DNA from: Pomphorhynchus laevis
Lineage: Eukaryota; Acanthocephala; Palaeacanthocephala; Echinorhynchida; Pomphorhynchidae
Length of the DNA: 64,000 nt
Reading direction: 5' to 3'
Assembly (NCBI GenBank): GCA_012934845.2
Contig: WNNJ02002711.1
Location: 1-64,000 of the forward strand
Under the pieces are notes generated by a model that saw only the letters and a program-made list of their open reading frames with translations, had not been told where the DNA came from and ran no database searches. Shown piece by piece: positions 10,560-20,207 of this stretch (position 1 is the first letter of the stretch; the number at the start of each line of letters is the position of its first letter). A program made the position numbers and the translations under genes.

Positions 10560-11235
10560 CTTCCCGCCTTCGAAAAAATATGCTGCAGGAATAACTGTCA
10601 GCTCGTTGGGAAAACGTCGAATCAATGGTCTCAATAATCAGGACAGCTTGTGACGGCAACTCTCGAGTTTTGGCACTCGCATTGACGAAAAGGATTGTTC
10701 GCTGTGATAGTTCTAAACTCCGAGTATCCGCTTCGATGGTGAAGAATAGTCGTGATTATATCGATCATATTATAGCCCGTTGTGACGTGTGATCATAACT
10801 TCAATGTCATCGTTGGGACGCTGATATGAATGTATTAATTGACAATCGTACTTGCTGCATTGACTTTTCAAATGTAGACGCTGACAGATTGATAAGCCCA
10901 AGTCATAAAAACATACCGCCCACAGTCAGCCAACCTCTAATTATAGTGTTCATTCTCTCAACGGACAGTGTTTGCGGGATAACTCACAGTCCACCACACG
11001 CACTAGTGTCACCTCTTCGAGTTCGAAATCGAATCGTGATAAATCCTATATTATTGCTAACTTAAGGAGCACGCGATGGGAAACAATGATATTCGTTCAA
11101 AAGAGGATTTGAACAGCATATGGTCAATTATTGTCTTCTAGCTTACCAACTCTCAATCTAAAACTCGCTCAGGAATTAACTTTGAGTCTGTATTTCGCTT
11201 AGGAAAACCTTTAAAGACAGCATCAGTCGTCTTTA
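10560..11235 (+). pseudogene. LINE ORF1-like remnant
   Basis: Interrupted plus-strand frames. Near 11,030-11,230 they read NRDKSYIIANLRST and GINFESVFRLGKPLKTASVVFK, which align in order with the CR1-like ORF1 RNA-binding region of LINE-C (NRGCSVILANVPES and LIALFRLGKRNALNNKPRLL). Upstream wording around 10,600-10,780 (ENVESMVSIIRTACDGNSR) looks helical and could be the ORF1 N-terminal half. The relic ends where the Penelope-like element begins, which may have inserted there. A frame at 10,826-11,065 is part of the same decayed stretch. Confidence 0.45.
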
Positions 11236-13312
11236 AGAGATAATAAGCTAAAAGATCTTTATGTAAATATAACAAGTTTTTCTAAAGATATCATATGTTC
11301 AATAAATCAAAAATTAATTAACGACTATGATAGGCTAAGTTGTATAATAGACAGTTATTGTAATACAAAATACTATAATCGTACAATAAATGCTAATAAT
11401 AACAATAGAAAATACACATTAACCACAAGCTTCATTAATAAATGTATAGATAACATAAATATAGCCGGACTTTTAAATAATTCTAAAAGTAAAGAAATAA
11501 TAGGGTCAGATTTAAGTAAATATATTCCTAAAATAAGGTATAAACTCCTACCACCATTAGGACGAAAAATTTGTAATTATAATAAAGAATTAAAATCAAT
11601 ATGTAACGATAATATTAGAAACATAATGGAAACAGAATGCAATTGTAAAAGTCTTAGTTTTGATAAAATAAATGAACATATATGTACCCATAATCTAGAA
11701 TTAATTGAAAATTGTGAATTAAGAAAGCTGCTATCAAAAGGATATAAATATAGATTAAATAATAACAACGACAAAAATAAAATTTACAATTCGTTATATA
11801 ATAACTTAAATGATTACTTTAGTAAGCTGATTAATAGTGAAAGTTCGAATATATCTAAGATAAAAATTTGGAAAGATTATATATTTGATAAAATTAAAAA
11901 TAAAATGAAAAAAACAAACAATTATAAAAGGAAAGATAAAATTAATAAAGATATGTATAAAGAACTTACTAAATTAAAGGATAACTATATAATAACAACT
12001 GTTGATAAAGCTAGTAATAACTTTGTCTTCATATGCAAAAAATTATGATATACTAATGAAAGAGGTTAATTCTAATGATTTAAATGTAAATCCAACATAT
12101 GAACGTAGTGAGTTGAGTTTAGAAACAATTATTGCAAGTCACTGTTCTATAATGGATAAAAAGGGTATAAAGGTTGAATTAGATAATAAAACTATACCTA
12201 TATTATATTGGAATCCAAAATTACATAAAAATCCAATCAAACCTAGGTTCATATGTAGCGCGTTTAAATGTACATTAAAACCACTTTCTGTCTATATGAA
12301 TAAAATACTTAAAGTAATTAAAGCACACTTTAAAAAATATTGCAAGGTAATCGAAATTAATACTGGTATAAAACACTATTTCAGTATTAATTCTACAAAA
12401 GAATTTTTAGAACAGACAAAAGGAATAAATTTTCAAAATATAAATACATACGATTTTAGTACGCTTTATACAAATCTAGATTTAGTAGATATTAAAGAAG
12501 CGTTAGTAAAATTAATTAATCTTATATTCGGAAAAAGATATACATATATATGTTATAATAATTATAACGCCTATCTAACAAAAATTAAACCATCAAATAA
12601 ATATAAATATATGGATAAAATTGAATTAATAGAATCCTTAAATATTTTGATAAATCAAAATTATTTAAAAGTAGGGACATCTATATTTAGACAAGTAAAA
12701 GCTGTTCCAATGGGTGGTAATAGTAGCCCAATTATAGCTAACTTGTTTTTAAGCTTTATAGAATATGAATGTGTTCATAACTGTTTAAAAAATAAATCTA
12801 AATTATATAAAGATATGGCATATATGTTTCGATATATTGATGTTATATGTGTATTTAACTCTAACAATTTTTATTCAATAAGCTAATAAATTTATCCAGT
12901 TAGCCTCATTGTTAATAAACCAATATTAATGATACAGAAAGTATATATCTAGATATGAACATTAAATTAACATTAACTAAAACTACTTTTAATTTATATC
13001 GTAAAGATGACATATTTAAATTTACAAGAAACATATTTTTGCATGAGCATTCATGCATACCATATAATATAAAATATAATACATTAAATAATGAAATTTT
13101 AAGAATTGCAACAATGTGTAACGATATTGGTTTTCCTCAAAATCATTTAAATAATTTATTAAATGCATATTTTAAACTAGGTTACTTTAAAAATACCATC
13201 AAACAGAAAATAGTAAAATATAAATCAACACAATAATATTAAAAATAAATTTAAAATCATAAGCGGAAAGTTTTATGGATAATAAATAATATACTTTGTA
13301 TTAGAATAATAT
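11236..13312 (+). mobile_element. Penelope-like element, very A+T rich
   Basis: A 2-kb block of strongly A-biased coding sequence, unlike the more GC-rich LINEs around it. It encodes a Penelope-type reverse transcriptase and its C-terminal region. I see no GIY-YIG endonuclease, so the element is either endonuclease-lacking (as in Athena-type elements) or 5' or 3' truncated. The end at 13,245-13,312 (TATTAAAAATAAATTTAAAA and AAGCGGAAAG...TATTAGAATAA) is shared with 43,305-43,390 and 43,814-43,910, marking it as the element's terminal segment. Palindromic AT DNA follows directly. Confidence 0.7.
11626..13236 (+). pseudogene. Penelope-like reverse transcriptase, interrupted
   Basis: Three open stretches (11,626-12,048; 12,002-12,886; 12,955-13,236) cover one protein, and coding wording extends upstream to about 11,240. 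In order: a Lys/Asn-rich N-terminal region with ITTVDKASNNFVFICKK; the PLE block PILYWNPKLHKNPIKPRFI; motif A in TYDFSTLYTNLD; motif B in QVKAVPMGGNSSPIIANLF; motif C as FRYIDVICVF, where the second Asp of the usual YxDD is not seen; and the C-terminal block with SCIPYNIKY and ILRIATMCNDIGFPQNHL typical of PLEs. The gene would copy RNA for insertion at exposed 3' ends. The shift near 12,040 and the stop near 12,886 make it inactive. Confidence 0.75.
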
Positions 13313-13453
13313 ACTATATTATTCTGGAGATATACTCTCCACTATACTATATTATAGTATAGTGGAGATATATATTATATATATCTCCACTATAGTATAG
13401 TGGAGATATATATAATATATCTCCACTATACTATATTATAGTGGAGATATATT
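13310..13453. repeat. Cluster of AT palindromes
   Basis: Repeated, inverted units of GTGGAGATATAT and ATATCTCCAC separated by TATAGTATA. The stretch 13,337-13,367 is a perfect 31-nt palindrome (arms CTCCACTATACTATA and TATAGTATAGTGGAG). The cluster could form cruciforms. It lies exactly between the Penelope terminal segment and the LINE ORF1 relic. Confidence 0.85.
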
Positions 13454-13635
13454 ACTGAAGAGATACAGATTATCGGTAGAAAGAATCGTGACAACGAGTG
13501 AGTGGAAAGCGGAAACATCGGAATCAAAACGGACTTGGGGATAAGAGGAATCATAGGGTTCAACATTAGAGAGAATAATAACCTATCGCGAGAAGGAAAT
13601 CACTTATGCGAAAATAGAGTAACGGGGTAGTCGGG
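13454..13635 (-). pseudogene. LINE ORF1 remnant, downstream half of a split copy
   Basis: On the minus strand this reads FPSRDRLLFSLM, then PLIPKSVLIPMFPLSTHSL, aligning with the RNA-binding region of LINE-A and LINE-B ORF1 (FASRDRCVIV, SPQARLDHDVSAFRSIL). The upstream half lies at 18,255-18,480; the gypsy element at 13,636-18,254 was inserted between them and duplicated TCGGG. It ends at the palindrome cluster. Confidence 0.6.
13631..13635. repeat. Target site duplication TCGGG, left
   Basis: The 5-bp sequence TCGGG lies directly outside the left LTR and again at 18,255-18,259 outside the right LTR, as expected for a Ty3/gypsy integration. Confidence 0.92.
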
Positions 13636-13733
13636 TGTGATAACCAGAGAGAATAAATGGCTTTTATTCACGAATCTACAAATAGTAGGTAAAGTTAAAT
13701 ATAAATGATAAAGTAATTAAATGTGATACCACA
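13636..13733 (-). repeat. 3' LTR of the gypsy element
   Basis: 98 bp, TG...CA ended in element sense, almost identical to 18,158-18,254. LTRs this short are unusual for Ty3/gypsy; no internal promoter motif was assigned. Confidence 0.9.
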
Positions 13734-13734
13734 T

Positions 13735-14700
13735 TCATTCCATGTGATAGTTTTGGAAGTATGCAGGACTTCTTCGACTTCTTGTACTTCGTCGGTAGAA
13801 TTCTCTAGTTGTCACGGGATGATGGTTTGCCTCAGGAATTGATGTCCTCTTTGAACTCAAGTTCATATCGATATTGTCAGTGACATCATATTGCTTTCCG
13901 TTATTGTTATCATCTTCATAGTCTGGCTGGTTCCTATCGAAGCTATCTTGACAGTCGTCATCCCCGTCCCTTGACAATCCCGAACTACGAATATCCGAAC
14001 TGTCTGGATCCTTGTAAATGGAGGTTTCTGAAGGATAACGAGATAGGTATCGAGTTGGAATATTTGCTTCTTTCCCAGATGGAAGTTCGATATGAGCCGT
14101 GTTTGGATTCGCGTTTATCAGTTTAGCTTTGAGCAATTTATCGTCGTATTTGTCGTGTTTGTAGAAGTTTCGCACGAATACAGATCCGGGACGACGGAGC
14201 CATTCTGGTAAATTGAATTTAATTAATGGGCGTCTAGAGAAGTTGAAGATTCGATCATGAGGTGTCGAGCCAGTTGAGGTGCATAATAGTCCTCGAATAG
14301 ATTGAAGGCTTTCAGCGAGGACCGTTTCCCAAGCAGCAACCGGACGATTGTAGTCTCTAAGCCGCAAAAGTACAGCGCTCCATAATATACCGTTATAGCG
14401 TTCGATCTGTCCGTTGCCTAACGGATTGTACGGAAAAGAGTGACTTGCTACCGTGCCAATACTCTCCAGATAATCAGAGAATTCTTTCGACATGAAGGAT
14501 GACCCGCGATCGGAATGTACAAATTCAGGTGGACCAAATATTGTCACTATACCATGCAGGCAATTTATCACTGTTTGAGCGGACATATCACGGCATGCAA
14601 ATCCAAAGGGATAACGAGAATATTCATCGACGGCTGTAAGCAAATATTTCTTGCCTGATGAACTGGGCAAAGGACCTTTGAAGTCAAGTGAAATTCTTTC
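13735..14700 (-). other. Gypsy fossil part: integrase core and C-terminus
   Basis: Encodes the rve-type integrase core, recognised by LTAVDEYSRYPF, the EFVHSDRGSSF block and the NPLGNGQIERYNG block that carry the catalytic acidic residues of the family, then the conserved TPHDRIFNF segment and a basic, Ser/Asp/Asn-rich C-terminal tail. In a living element it would join viral-like cDNA to the host chromosome. Given here only as part of a broken fossil. Confidence 0.88.
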
Positions 14701-14728
14701 GAAAGGTCGTGTCGCTCTGATGAGGGCA

Positions 14729-14736
14729 GTTTTTGG
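14729..14736. repeat. Merlin target site duplication GTTTTTGG, left
   Basis: GTTTTTGG at 14,729-14,736 is repeated at 15,846-15,853 on the other side of the transposon. An 8- to 9-bp duplication is the known signature of Merlin elements. Confidence 0.95.
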
Positions 14737-14789
14737 GGTGCATGCACGTTAGACGTCGGTTTTGAAAATAGACGTCGGTTTTGAAAATT
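14737..14789 (+). repeat. Merlin left terminal inverted repeat
   Basis: 53 bp, identical in inverted form to 15,793-15,845. Contains AGACGTCGGTTTTGAAAAT at 14,751-14,769 and again at 14,770-14,788, a likely doubled transposase-binding site (inference). Confidence 0.95.
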
Positions 14790-14813
14790 CTAAAAAAAGA
14801 CAAAAAGAATTTA

Positions 14814-15774
14814 TTATAAAAGGGTCAAAAATGTATTAAAACGTTTTGATTTTTCAATTTTATGTTCCCAAATGAATTGAATTAGATATTCGGAGTGTTG
14901 TTCCTTCGAAATTCCTGGTTTCTCTCGTAGAAATTTTTTCGATAAAGACCACAAACCTTCGATTGTTTGTGTGTATAGTCCTATCTTCAGGGTTAATAAA
15001 GTTAATAGAATGATTAACAGACCTATGATCATATGAAGAATTATTCTCTAAGGCTTTTGAATATGCTTTCCATTGGTCTGTTATAATAATAGTATTTGGT
15101 AAAATATTATCATTTATAACTTGCCTCATTGTTTCTGCATTTCTATTTCTTACAGGCACTATAAAGGTCTTTTTCGAACCACGTTCAACTGCTCCTACAA
15201 ACCATTGACCGTCATTTAGTCGTCCTCTGTTATATTTTCTTTTGAAAAATAAACTTTCATCAATTTCGACAATTTTTTTTGAACCATCGCTGTTCAAACC
15301 TCCTAATTTCTCGCTAGTGGAAGAAATATGATCACAAATTATCTCCCTGACAAGATCAACATATTCAGAAACAGTGTTTCTTGAGATTTCAAGTTCTCGA
15401 GCAATTTCACTCAAGGATATTCGATTCAAATACTTATAGAAAATAAAAAAAATTGTTCTCATAGGTAAACGTGAGCTTGAAAACAAACTATTATATCGAA
15501 TAGAACATGAGAATCTACATGACCTCTTACATGTCCAAAAATACCCATCCAACGCATTTTTTCTTTTCTGATAGCACAAGTAGGTACCATCATCACATTT
15601 GGGACAAAGAACAAAATTTTTTAAAACGCCTATTCTGGTAAGAAATGAATTTTGAGTATCAAAATTCGAAAAAACACGGTTTAAATAACTCTCGGTTATG
15701 TTCAGATCCATCATTTCTTCTTGTGATAGAAAAGTCTCTTCATCAACAATTGTTCTTACTGATTTTCTAACCAT
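14814..15774 (-). pseudogene. Merlin transposase, one frameshift
   Basis: Transposase of the ISXO2/IS1595-like DDE family. From ATG at 15,774: an N-terminal zinc ribbon (CPKC at about residues 57-60 and CKRSC at about 82-86), a helix-turn-helix (LSEIAREL...ISRNTVSEY), then the catalytic core with the first Asp in IVEIDES, the second in IIITDQWKAY, and the HT-IEG-W motif with the third acidic residue. The last motif (TQTIEGLWSLSKKFL) is in the neighbouring frame, so one frameshift near 14,975-14,985 separates it from the first two acids. The second frame ends at 14,814. The enzyme would cut at the 53-bp repeats flanking it. Confidence 0.92.
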
Positions 15775-15792
15775 CTAAGGGGGGGGGTTAAA

Positions 15793-15845
15793 AATTTTCA
15801 AAACCGACGTCTATTTTCAAAACCGACGTCTAACGTGCATGCACC
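15793..15845 (-). repeat. Merlin right terminal inverted repeat
   Basis: Perfect inverted copy of 14,737-14,789, ending ...CGTGCATGCACC against the right target duplication at 15,846-15,853. Confidence 0.95.
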
Positions 15846-15853
15846 GTTTTTGG

Positions 15854-16660
15854 AGACTTGAAGAAGTTTGGTTTCAACAACGAACAGGTAACGCAATGAG
15901 ATACAACATAACGAACGTCTTCAGTGCTATATGGAAGTTGATTCGATTGAACGAAGTGATACAAACGATTGACTCCTGGGTGGCAAAGCGTAGCGTGAAG
16001 TTCATAAAGAAGCTTGAGATCTTTCTGTTTGTTAAAGTAACCGCAACTTGAAGCACAAATATCCCTAGACATTGAGTCGGCCGCATAATTCAACTTTCCA
16101 GGCCGGTAAAGTATACAATATTTGAACTCAGATAGATCGAGACGCCATCTTTGCACTTTTTCATTTTTAATTTTACTCTTATGATTCCTGTTAAATATGA
16201 ATGAAACTGACATTTGATCCGTTAGAACATTGAAAGTTCGTCCAGACAAATAGTGCCTCCAGTATCGCAATGCTTCAACGATGGCAAGGGCCTCTTTCTC
16301 AATAGCGGAATGTCCAACGACACTCTTACTAAGTGTATGCGAATAAAATGCGACGGGTTTGTTATCCTGCGTTAATACAGCACCGATAGCATAAAGGGAT
16401 GCGTCAGTCTCTACTGTAAATGTCTTATTGAAATCAATGGGTGTTAGAGTAGCTGAAATAATACGATCACGAATTATCTCAAATGAGCGCTTTGCTGCAA
16501 GTGTAATAGGAAATATCGTGGTTTCAGCTAACGGACGAATCTGCGACGAAACATTTTGAATCCATTTGAAATAATGTGAGAAAAGGCCGACAATTCTTAC
16601 CAGTTGACGTTTATTTTGAGGTACCTGCAGTTCTCGCAAAGGTGAAACACGATTAGGATC
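15854..16660 (-). other. Gypsy fossil part: RNase H and integrase zinc-binding region
   Basis: Recognised from the RNase H segment (TVETDASLYAIGAVL, HSAIEKEALAIVEAL, YRPGKLNYAADSMSR, all typical of Ty3/gypsy) followed by an HHCC-type region (LCHPGVNRL and VSHCVTCSL). Upstream wording belongs to the RT connection. Part of the same broken fossil. Confidence 0.88.
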
Positions 16661-16679
16661 AGGCCGTTTAATTTCAGGT

Positions 16680-18150
16680 CTGCGAGTAATCTACTACTAG
16701 ACGACGACGTCCTTCTCTGTTTACAATAAGAACTTGCGCACGCCACGGTGAGCGACTGCGCTCGATGATGCCTTCGGACAACATCCGTTTTACTTCCGAA
16801 GCAATAAAGCGGCGATCTTCGATATTACGGCGCCGGGACGGAATTGCTGCAGGTTTCCAGTTTTTAAAATCGTCTGAAAAAAAACGACGGTATATCGATT
16901 TCCATGCTCGATAGTAGCCCAATGGTTAATGTTTCTTGCTTAGCATTTCCTCGAAGTCGAATGGAAACACTTGAATGCAAGCGCAGGAATGGATGACCAA
17001 GTATGAGATCACGACAAAGATGAGGCATGACGAAGCATTGAATGCCAGTATAGTTTCGGTCACAGTAAGATATCGGTAATACGCATCGTTCAATGCATAC
17101 GGATGTAAATGATGAATTAGCCATGGAAATCCTAACACAACAAGATTCTGTAGGAATACCTAGTTTTCGAATAACTGATGAATCGACAAAGTTGGAAGAG
17201 CTCCCTGTATCGATAAGAGCATCCAGCTGTTGTGTTCCAACGCGAACTTGTACCGTCATGTCGTCAAGTTTAGATGCATCACCATTTGCATTTTGACAGG
17301 ATATGATATTAAGTGATTCACAGTCGGACGCGTATGGTCGAGTACTACGATTGTATTTTCGTCGAGATCGAAGCAACTTAGTTCGACAAATTTTTTCGTA
17401 GTGTCCACGTTTTAAGCAGAATGAACATTCAGCATCCCGGGATGGACAACGATTTCGTGTATGCATAACTCCACCACAAAAGTAGCACCTTTTCTTGTTG
17501 ATCTTTTGAGCTACGGCAATAGATTCTTCACTTTCAGAAATATCAGTATTTCCTTTTGAACCTTTGGTTTCCTTTAAGGCATTTACTGTGAATTCGGATG
17601 TGTGTCGATATTCGTTTGATTGAGTTTGAGCTGCTTCAATCGTTCGAGCGACTTGATAAGCTTTCTCTGTGTCGATGTCATTAGTCTCGAGTATGCGTTG
17701 ACGAATCTCGTTCGATTGTAAACCCGTAATAAATGAATCGCAAATAAGAATATCGCGCAGCTCCTTAGCTTTCACATCTTTGAAGGTGCATTGTCGCGCA
17801 AGTGTTTCAAGACGATCCACATAGTTAGATATCGATTCATCGAGAGTTTATCGTGCAGAACACAGTAGATGTCGTTTGTAAACCGAATTTGTAGATTTTA
17901 TGAATGCTTTGTCGAGGACATCCATTGCTGAATCATAATCCAGGCACTCGTCAATCTTGTCGAATAATTGAGCGGAAATTGAGATTTTCAGGAGATCAAG
18001 TTTGTCATCTTGTGAATCCATTTTGATGCGTTTGATAAATGTTTCGAAGCGATATCGCCAGTGACGCCATTCGCGTTCTGCTTCAGGACAGTCTGTCGTT
18101 AGTTTGAGTGTATCCGGCTTGAACAGAGTATCCATCAAGACAATTCGTGA
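16680..18150 (-). other. Gypsy fossil part: gag, protease, start of RT
   Basis: In element order: a gag region (from about 18,150), two zinc knuckles (CYFCGGVMHTRNRC and CSFCLKRGHYEKIC), the aspartic protease signature ALIDTGSSSNFVDSS, and the beginning of the reverse transcriptase (FIASEVKRMLSEGIIERSRS, RRLVVDYSQ). Gag binds element RNA and assembles it; the protease processes the polyprotein. Listed as parts of a fossil. Confidence 0.85.
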
Positions 18151-18157
18151 ATAAAAT

Positions 18158-18254
18158 TGTGATAACCAGAGAGATAAATGGCTATTATTCACGAATCTAC
18201 AAATAGTAGGTAAAGTTAAATATAAATGATAAAGTAATTAAATGTGATACCACA
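18158..18254 (-). repeat. 5' LTR of the gypsy element
   Basis: 97 bp, near-identical to 13,636-13,733, followed outside by TCGGG at 18,255-18,259. No standard tRNA primer site was recognised just inside it. Confidence 0.9.
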
Positions 18255-18480
18255 TCGGGAAAGGATTAAATACTCGAGGATCAGTAGGAGCAGGTGTAGT
18301 AGAGTTATAAAAGTGTATAGACGAGTACAACTGGGTACGATGAGAGGTATGCATATGTGACAACGATGTATAAATAGAATTGGATGATGATAGATTATAA
18401 CGATAAATGCGCTACGAGGGTGATACAAGAAGGACATTGAGAATGCTGGAAGCTAGAAAGGCAGATAGATGATCAGTAAG
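18255..18480 (-). pseudogene. LINE ORF1 remnant, upstream half of a split copy
   Basis: Minus-strand, proline/serine/histidine-rich wording of the variable middle of a LINE-B-like ORF1, continuing across the gypsy insertion into 13,635-13,454. The identification rests mainly on the downstream half; this half is low-complexity. Confidence 0.45.
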
Positions 18481-18851
18481 TAGCTTGATATATAAGCGGT
18501 CCTGGCAAAATGTAGAATCAAAATATTCTATTACACTACACTTCGATAAACAGAACCGTTCAATACTGACATCAAAGGACCAATTGTCATATTAATAGCT
18601 GTTTATTGTGCAAAAAATTGGAACGACTAAATTAGTGAGTATTCTGCATTCAAGAGCGTCATTGTTGTGATTGATGATTCATCCCGTTATCTTGTATAGT
18701 GATCGCAGTTCACGGTTTTGGCAACACAGATTGCTGTATCTCCTAAATTTTGGACAAATATTTGTCTACTAAACAGGGCTGCAATACCCTGACATAAATT
18801 CTTTATCTGCAACTGCTTTTTCGGCTGTAGATAGAATGCAAATTGTTATTC
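18481..18851. other. No recognised feature
   Basis: Perhaps further upstream sequence of the split LINE; no motif can be read. Confidence 0.35.
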
Positions 18852-20203
18852 AGATGAGATGGACAGGATCAAACCTTTTTTAATCAGTTGCCTATACTCC
18901 CAAATGTAGAAACATACTTTGGAAAAGGATAAGCAGGGCTAAGCATACAAATCAGTCTTATCAATGGTTACGTCGTCTGGTTTTCGTGTTTGTTTCATAC
19001 GTTCAATTTAAGTTGTTTATATCCTCTATTTAGAAATATCGAATCTTTTAGATCTTTGAGTTCTTTTTAACGACCATTATCTTCATTCTAACATGGACAG
19101 TTTAGATGACTAATTTACTTAAAAATAATTTTCAATAATCCATATTTAAAATATGTACTATTATGCAAAGATCCTACAGGTATATTTTTCAATATTTTCA
19201 TTGTAATGACTGAGAGTTTCGTTGATATGTTTCAACTGTAGAACTCATCCTTATTGATAAAAATAAGTCTCGAAATATATTGAGAGATACACCACCATTT
19301 TGGCTTTTAACAAATATTCTGAAACATTATCAAAATTATATTTATTAATCAACATAATAAACTATGATTATTTTATTAATCAATATAATAAACTATGATT
19401 ATATTTATTAATCAATATAATAAATAGTTATCATATAACATTCTTCACAGCTAATCTACCTTTACGGATGGGTCTATCTTAATAATGGTAGGTTAAAAAT
19501 GGTAATCCTGAAGATAATTTGTTCTTCGTAATTTATCTGATGGACGTGGTGTAAATATTCTTGTCTGCTTATTAGAATTTATTGTTCACTTCAGGTTCGT
19601 AAGAAAAATTCAGCGACGTTGGTATCATCAAGTTGATTTTTTGTCAACGTAGGGATTTTATTATTATCCATTGATAAGACTGATTTGTCTGATTAGTCCT
19701 GCTTATCATTTTCCAAAGTATGTTTCTATATTTGGAAGTATAGGCAACTTACTAAAAATAAGATTAAAAAAAGGATTTATTTTAAGGTGGCAAATGCGTG
19801 CCAGCGCACGCTTACATGACCACAACAAAACAAAAATGTAAATCATGTGTCGAGAAGGTATGAACGGATGAGGTGTTTGAATGTGATAAAGGAGGGAGCG
19901 CGGCGGACGTCAAGAGAAAGTTGATTCCAGGCGAGTGAGGCGGCGACGAGGAAGGTTCGGAGACCATAGTTGTTGGAGCAATTGGGAACGTGGAGTAAGA
20001 GGGTATGACGGGAACGCAGTGATAGCGAGGTGGGGCGAGTGTCCTCTGAGAAAGGAAGGTTGATGAGCGATGAGGAGACGACAGCGATGATACGAAAAGT
20101 TACGAGAAGGCGGATTTTGATGCGGATTGTGGGCCAGGAGAGTTGGGCAAGATATGTGGATGTGTGATCAAAAGGTTTGATCCCTTCCATCTCATATGAT
20201 TAT
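18852..20203. mobile_element. Inverted-repeat element, interrupted by LINE-A
   Basis: Two arms of about 115 bp and roughly 90% identity in inverted orientation: 18,852-18,967 and 19,667-20,203, the right arm being interrupted by LINE-A at 19,765-20,172. Shared wording includes CCATTGATAAGACTGATTTG, TTTCCAAAGTATGTTTCTA, AGTATAGGCAACT and AAAGGTTTGATCC. About 700 bp of non-coding A+T-rich DNA lies between the arms, including a roughly 27-bp unit repeated three times (19,353-19,435, TTATTAATCAATATAATAAA). This is the build of a non-autonomous DNA transposon or foldback element; no target duplication was fixed and the superfamily is unknown. Confidence 0.65.
19765..20172 (-). mobile_element. LINE-A 3' fragment in the inverted-repeat arm
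   Basis: Tail and hairpin at 19,770-19,815, then C-terminal ORF2 codons (frame 19,843-20,190 reads LAQLSWPTIRIKIRLL and ends SYLLDT). It ends at the codons for FDHTSTY. It splits the right arm of the inverted-repeat element between ACTTACTAAAAA and AAAGGTTTGATCCC. Confidence 0.85.
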
Positions 20204-20207
20204 ATCA

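Larger units (their letters stand above)
14737..15845 (-). mobile_element. Merlin DNA transposon
   Basis: A 1,109-bp Merlin (IS1016-related) transposon inserted in the integrase region of the gypsy element. The 53-bp terminal inverted repeats (14,737-14,789 and 15,793-15,845) are perfect, begin GGTGCATGCACG, and each holds a 19-bp direct duplication (AGACGTCGGTTTTGAAAAT twice). The target duplication is GTTTTTGG. Perfect ends and an almost complete transposase mean a recent insertion. It may be an autonomous copy with one recent lesion. A poly-G run (15,780-15,787) lies just upstream of the transposase start. Confidence 0.95.
13636..18254 (-). mobile_element. Ty3/gypsy retrotransposon fossil with Merlin nested inside
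   Basis: A 4.6-kb LTR element on the minus strand (about 3.5 kb without the nested transposon). Ends: LTRs of 98 and 97 bp, beginning TGTGGTATCAC and ending GTTATCACA in element sense, with a 5-bp target duplication TCGGG. Parts in element order: gag with zinc knuckles, aspartic protease, part of the reverse transcriptase, RNase H, integrase zinc-binding region, integrase core and C-terminal region. The LTRs differ by about one substitution and one indel, so the insertion is young. The element is broken: it is incomplete and has several breaks besides the Merlin insertion at 14,737-15,845. It interrupts a LINE ORF1 relic. Confidence 0.92.

Noticed and set aside
13245-13312. Penelope end taken as an LTR of the adjacent gypsy element
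   Set aside because: It is shared with 43.3 and 43.8 kb, not with the gypsy LTRs, which are fixed by matching ends and TCGGG duplications at 13,636 and 18,254.
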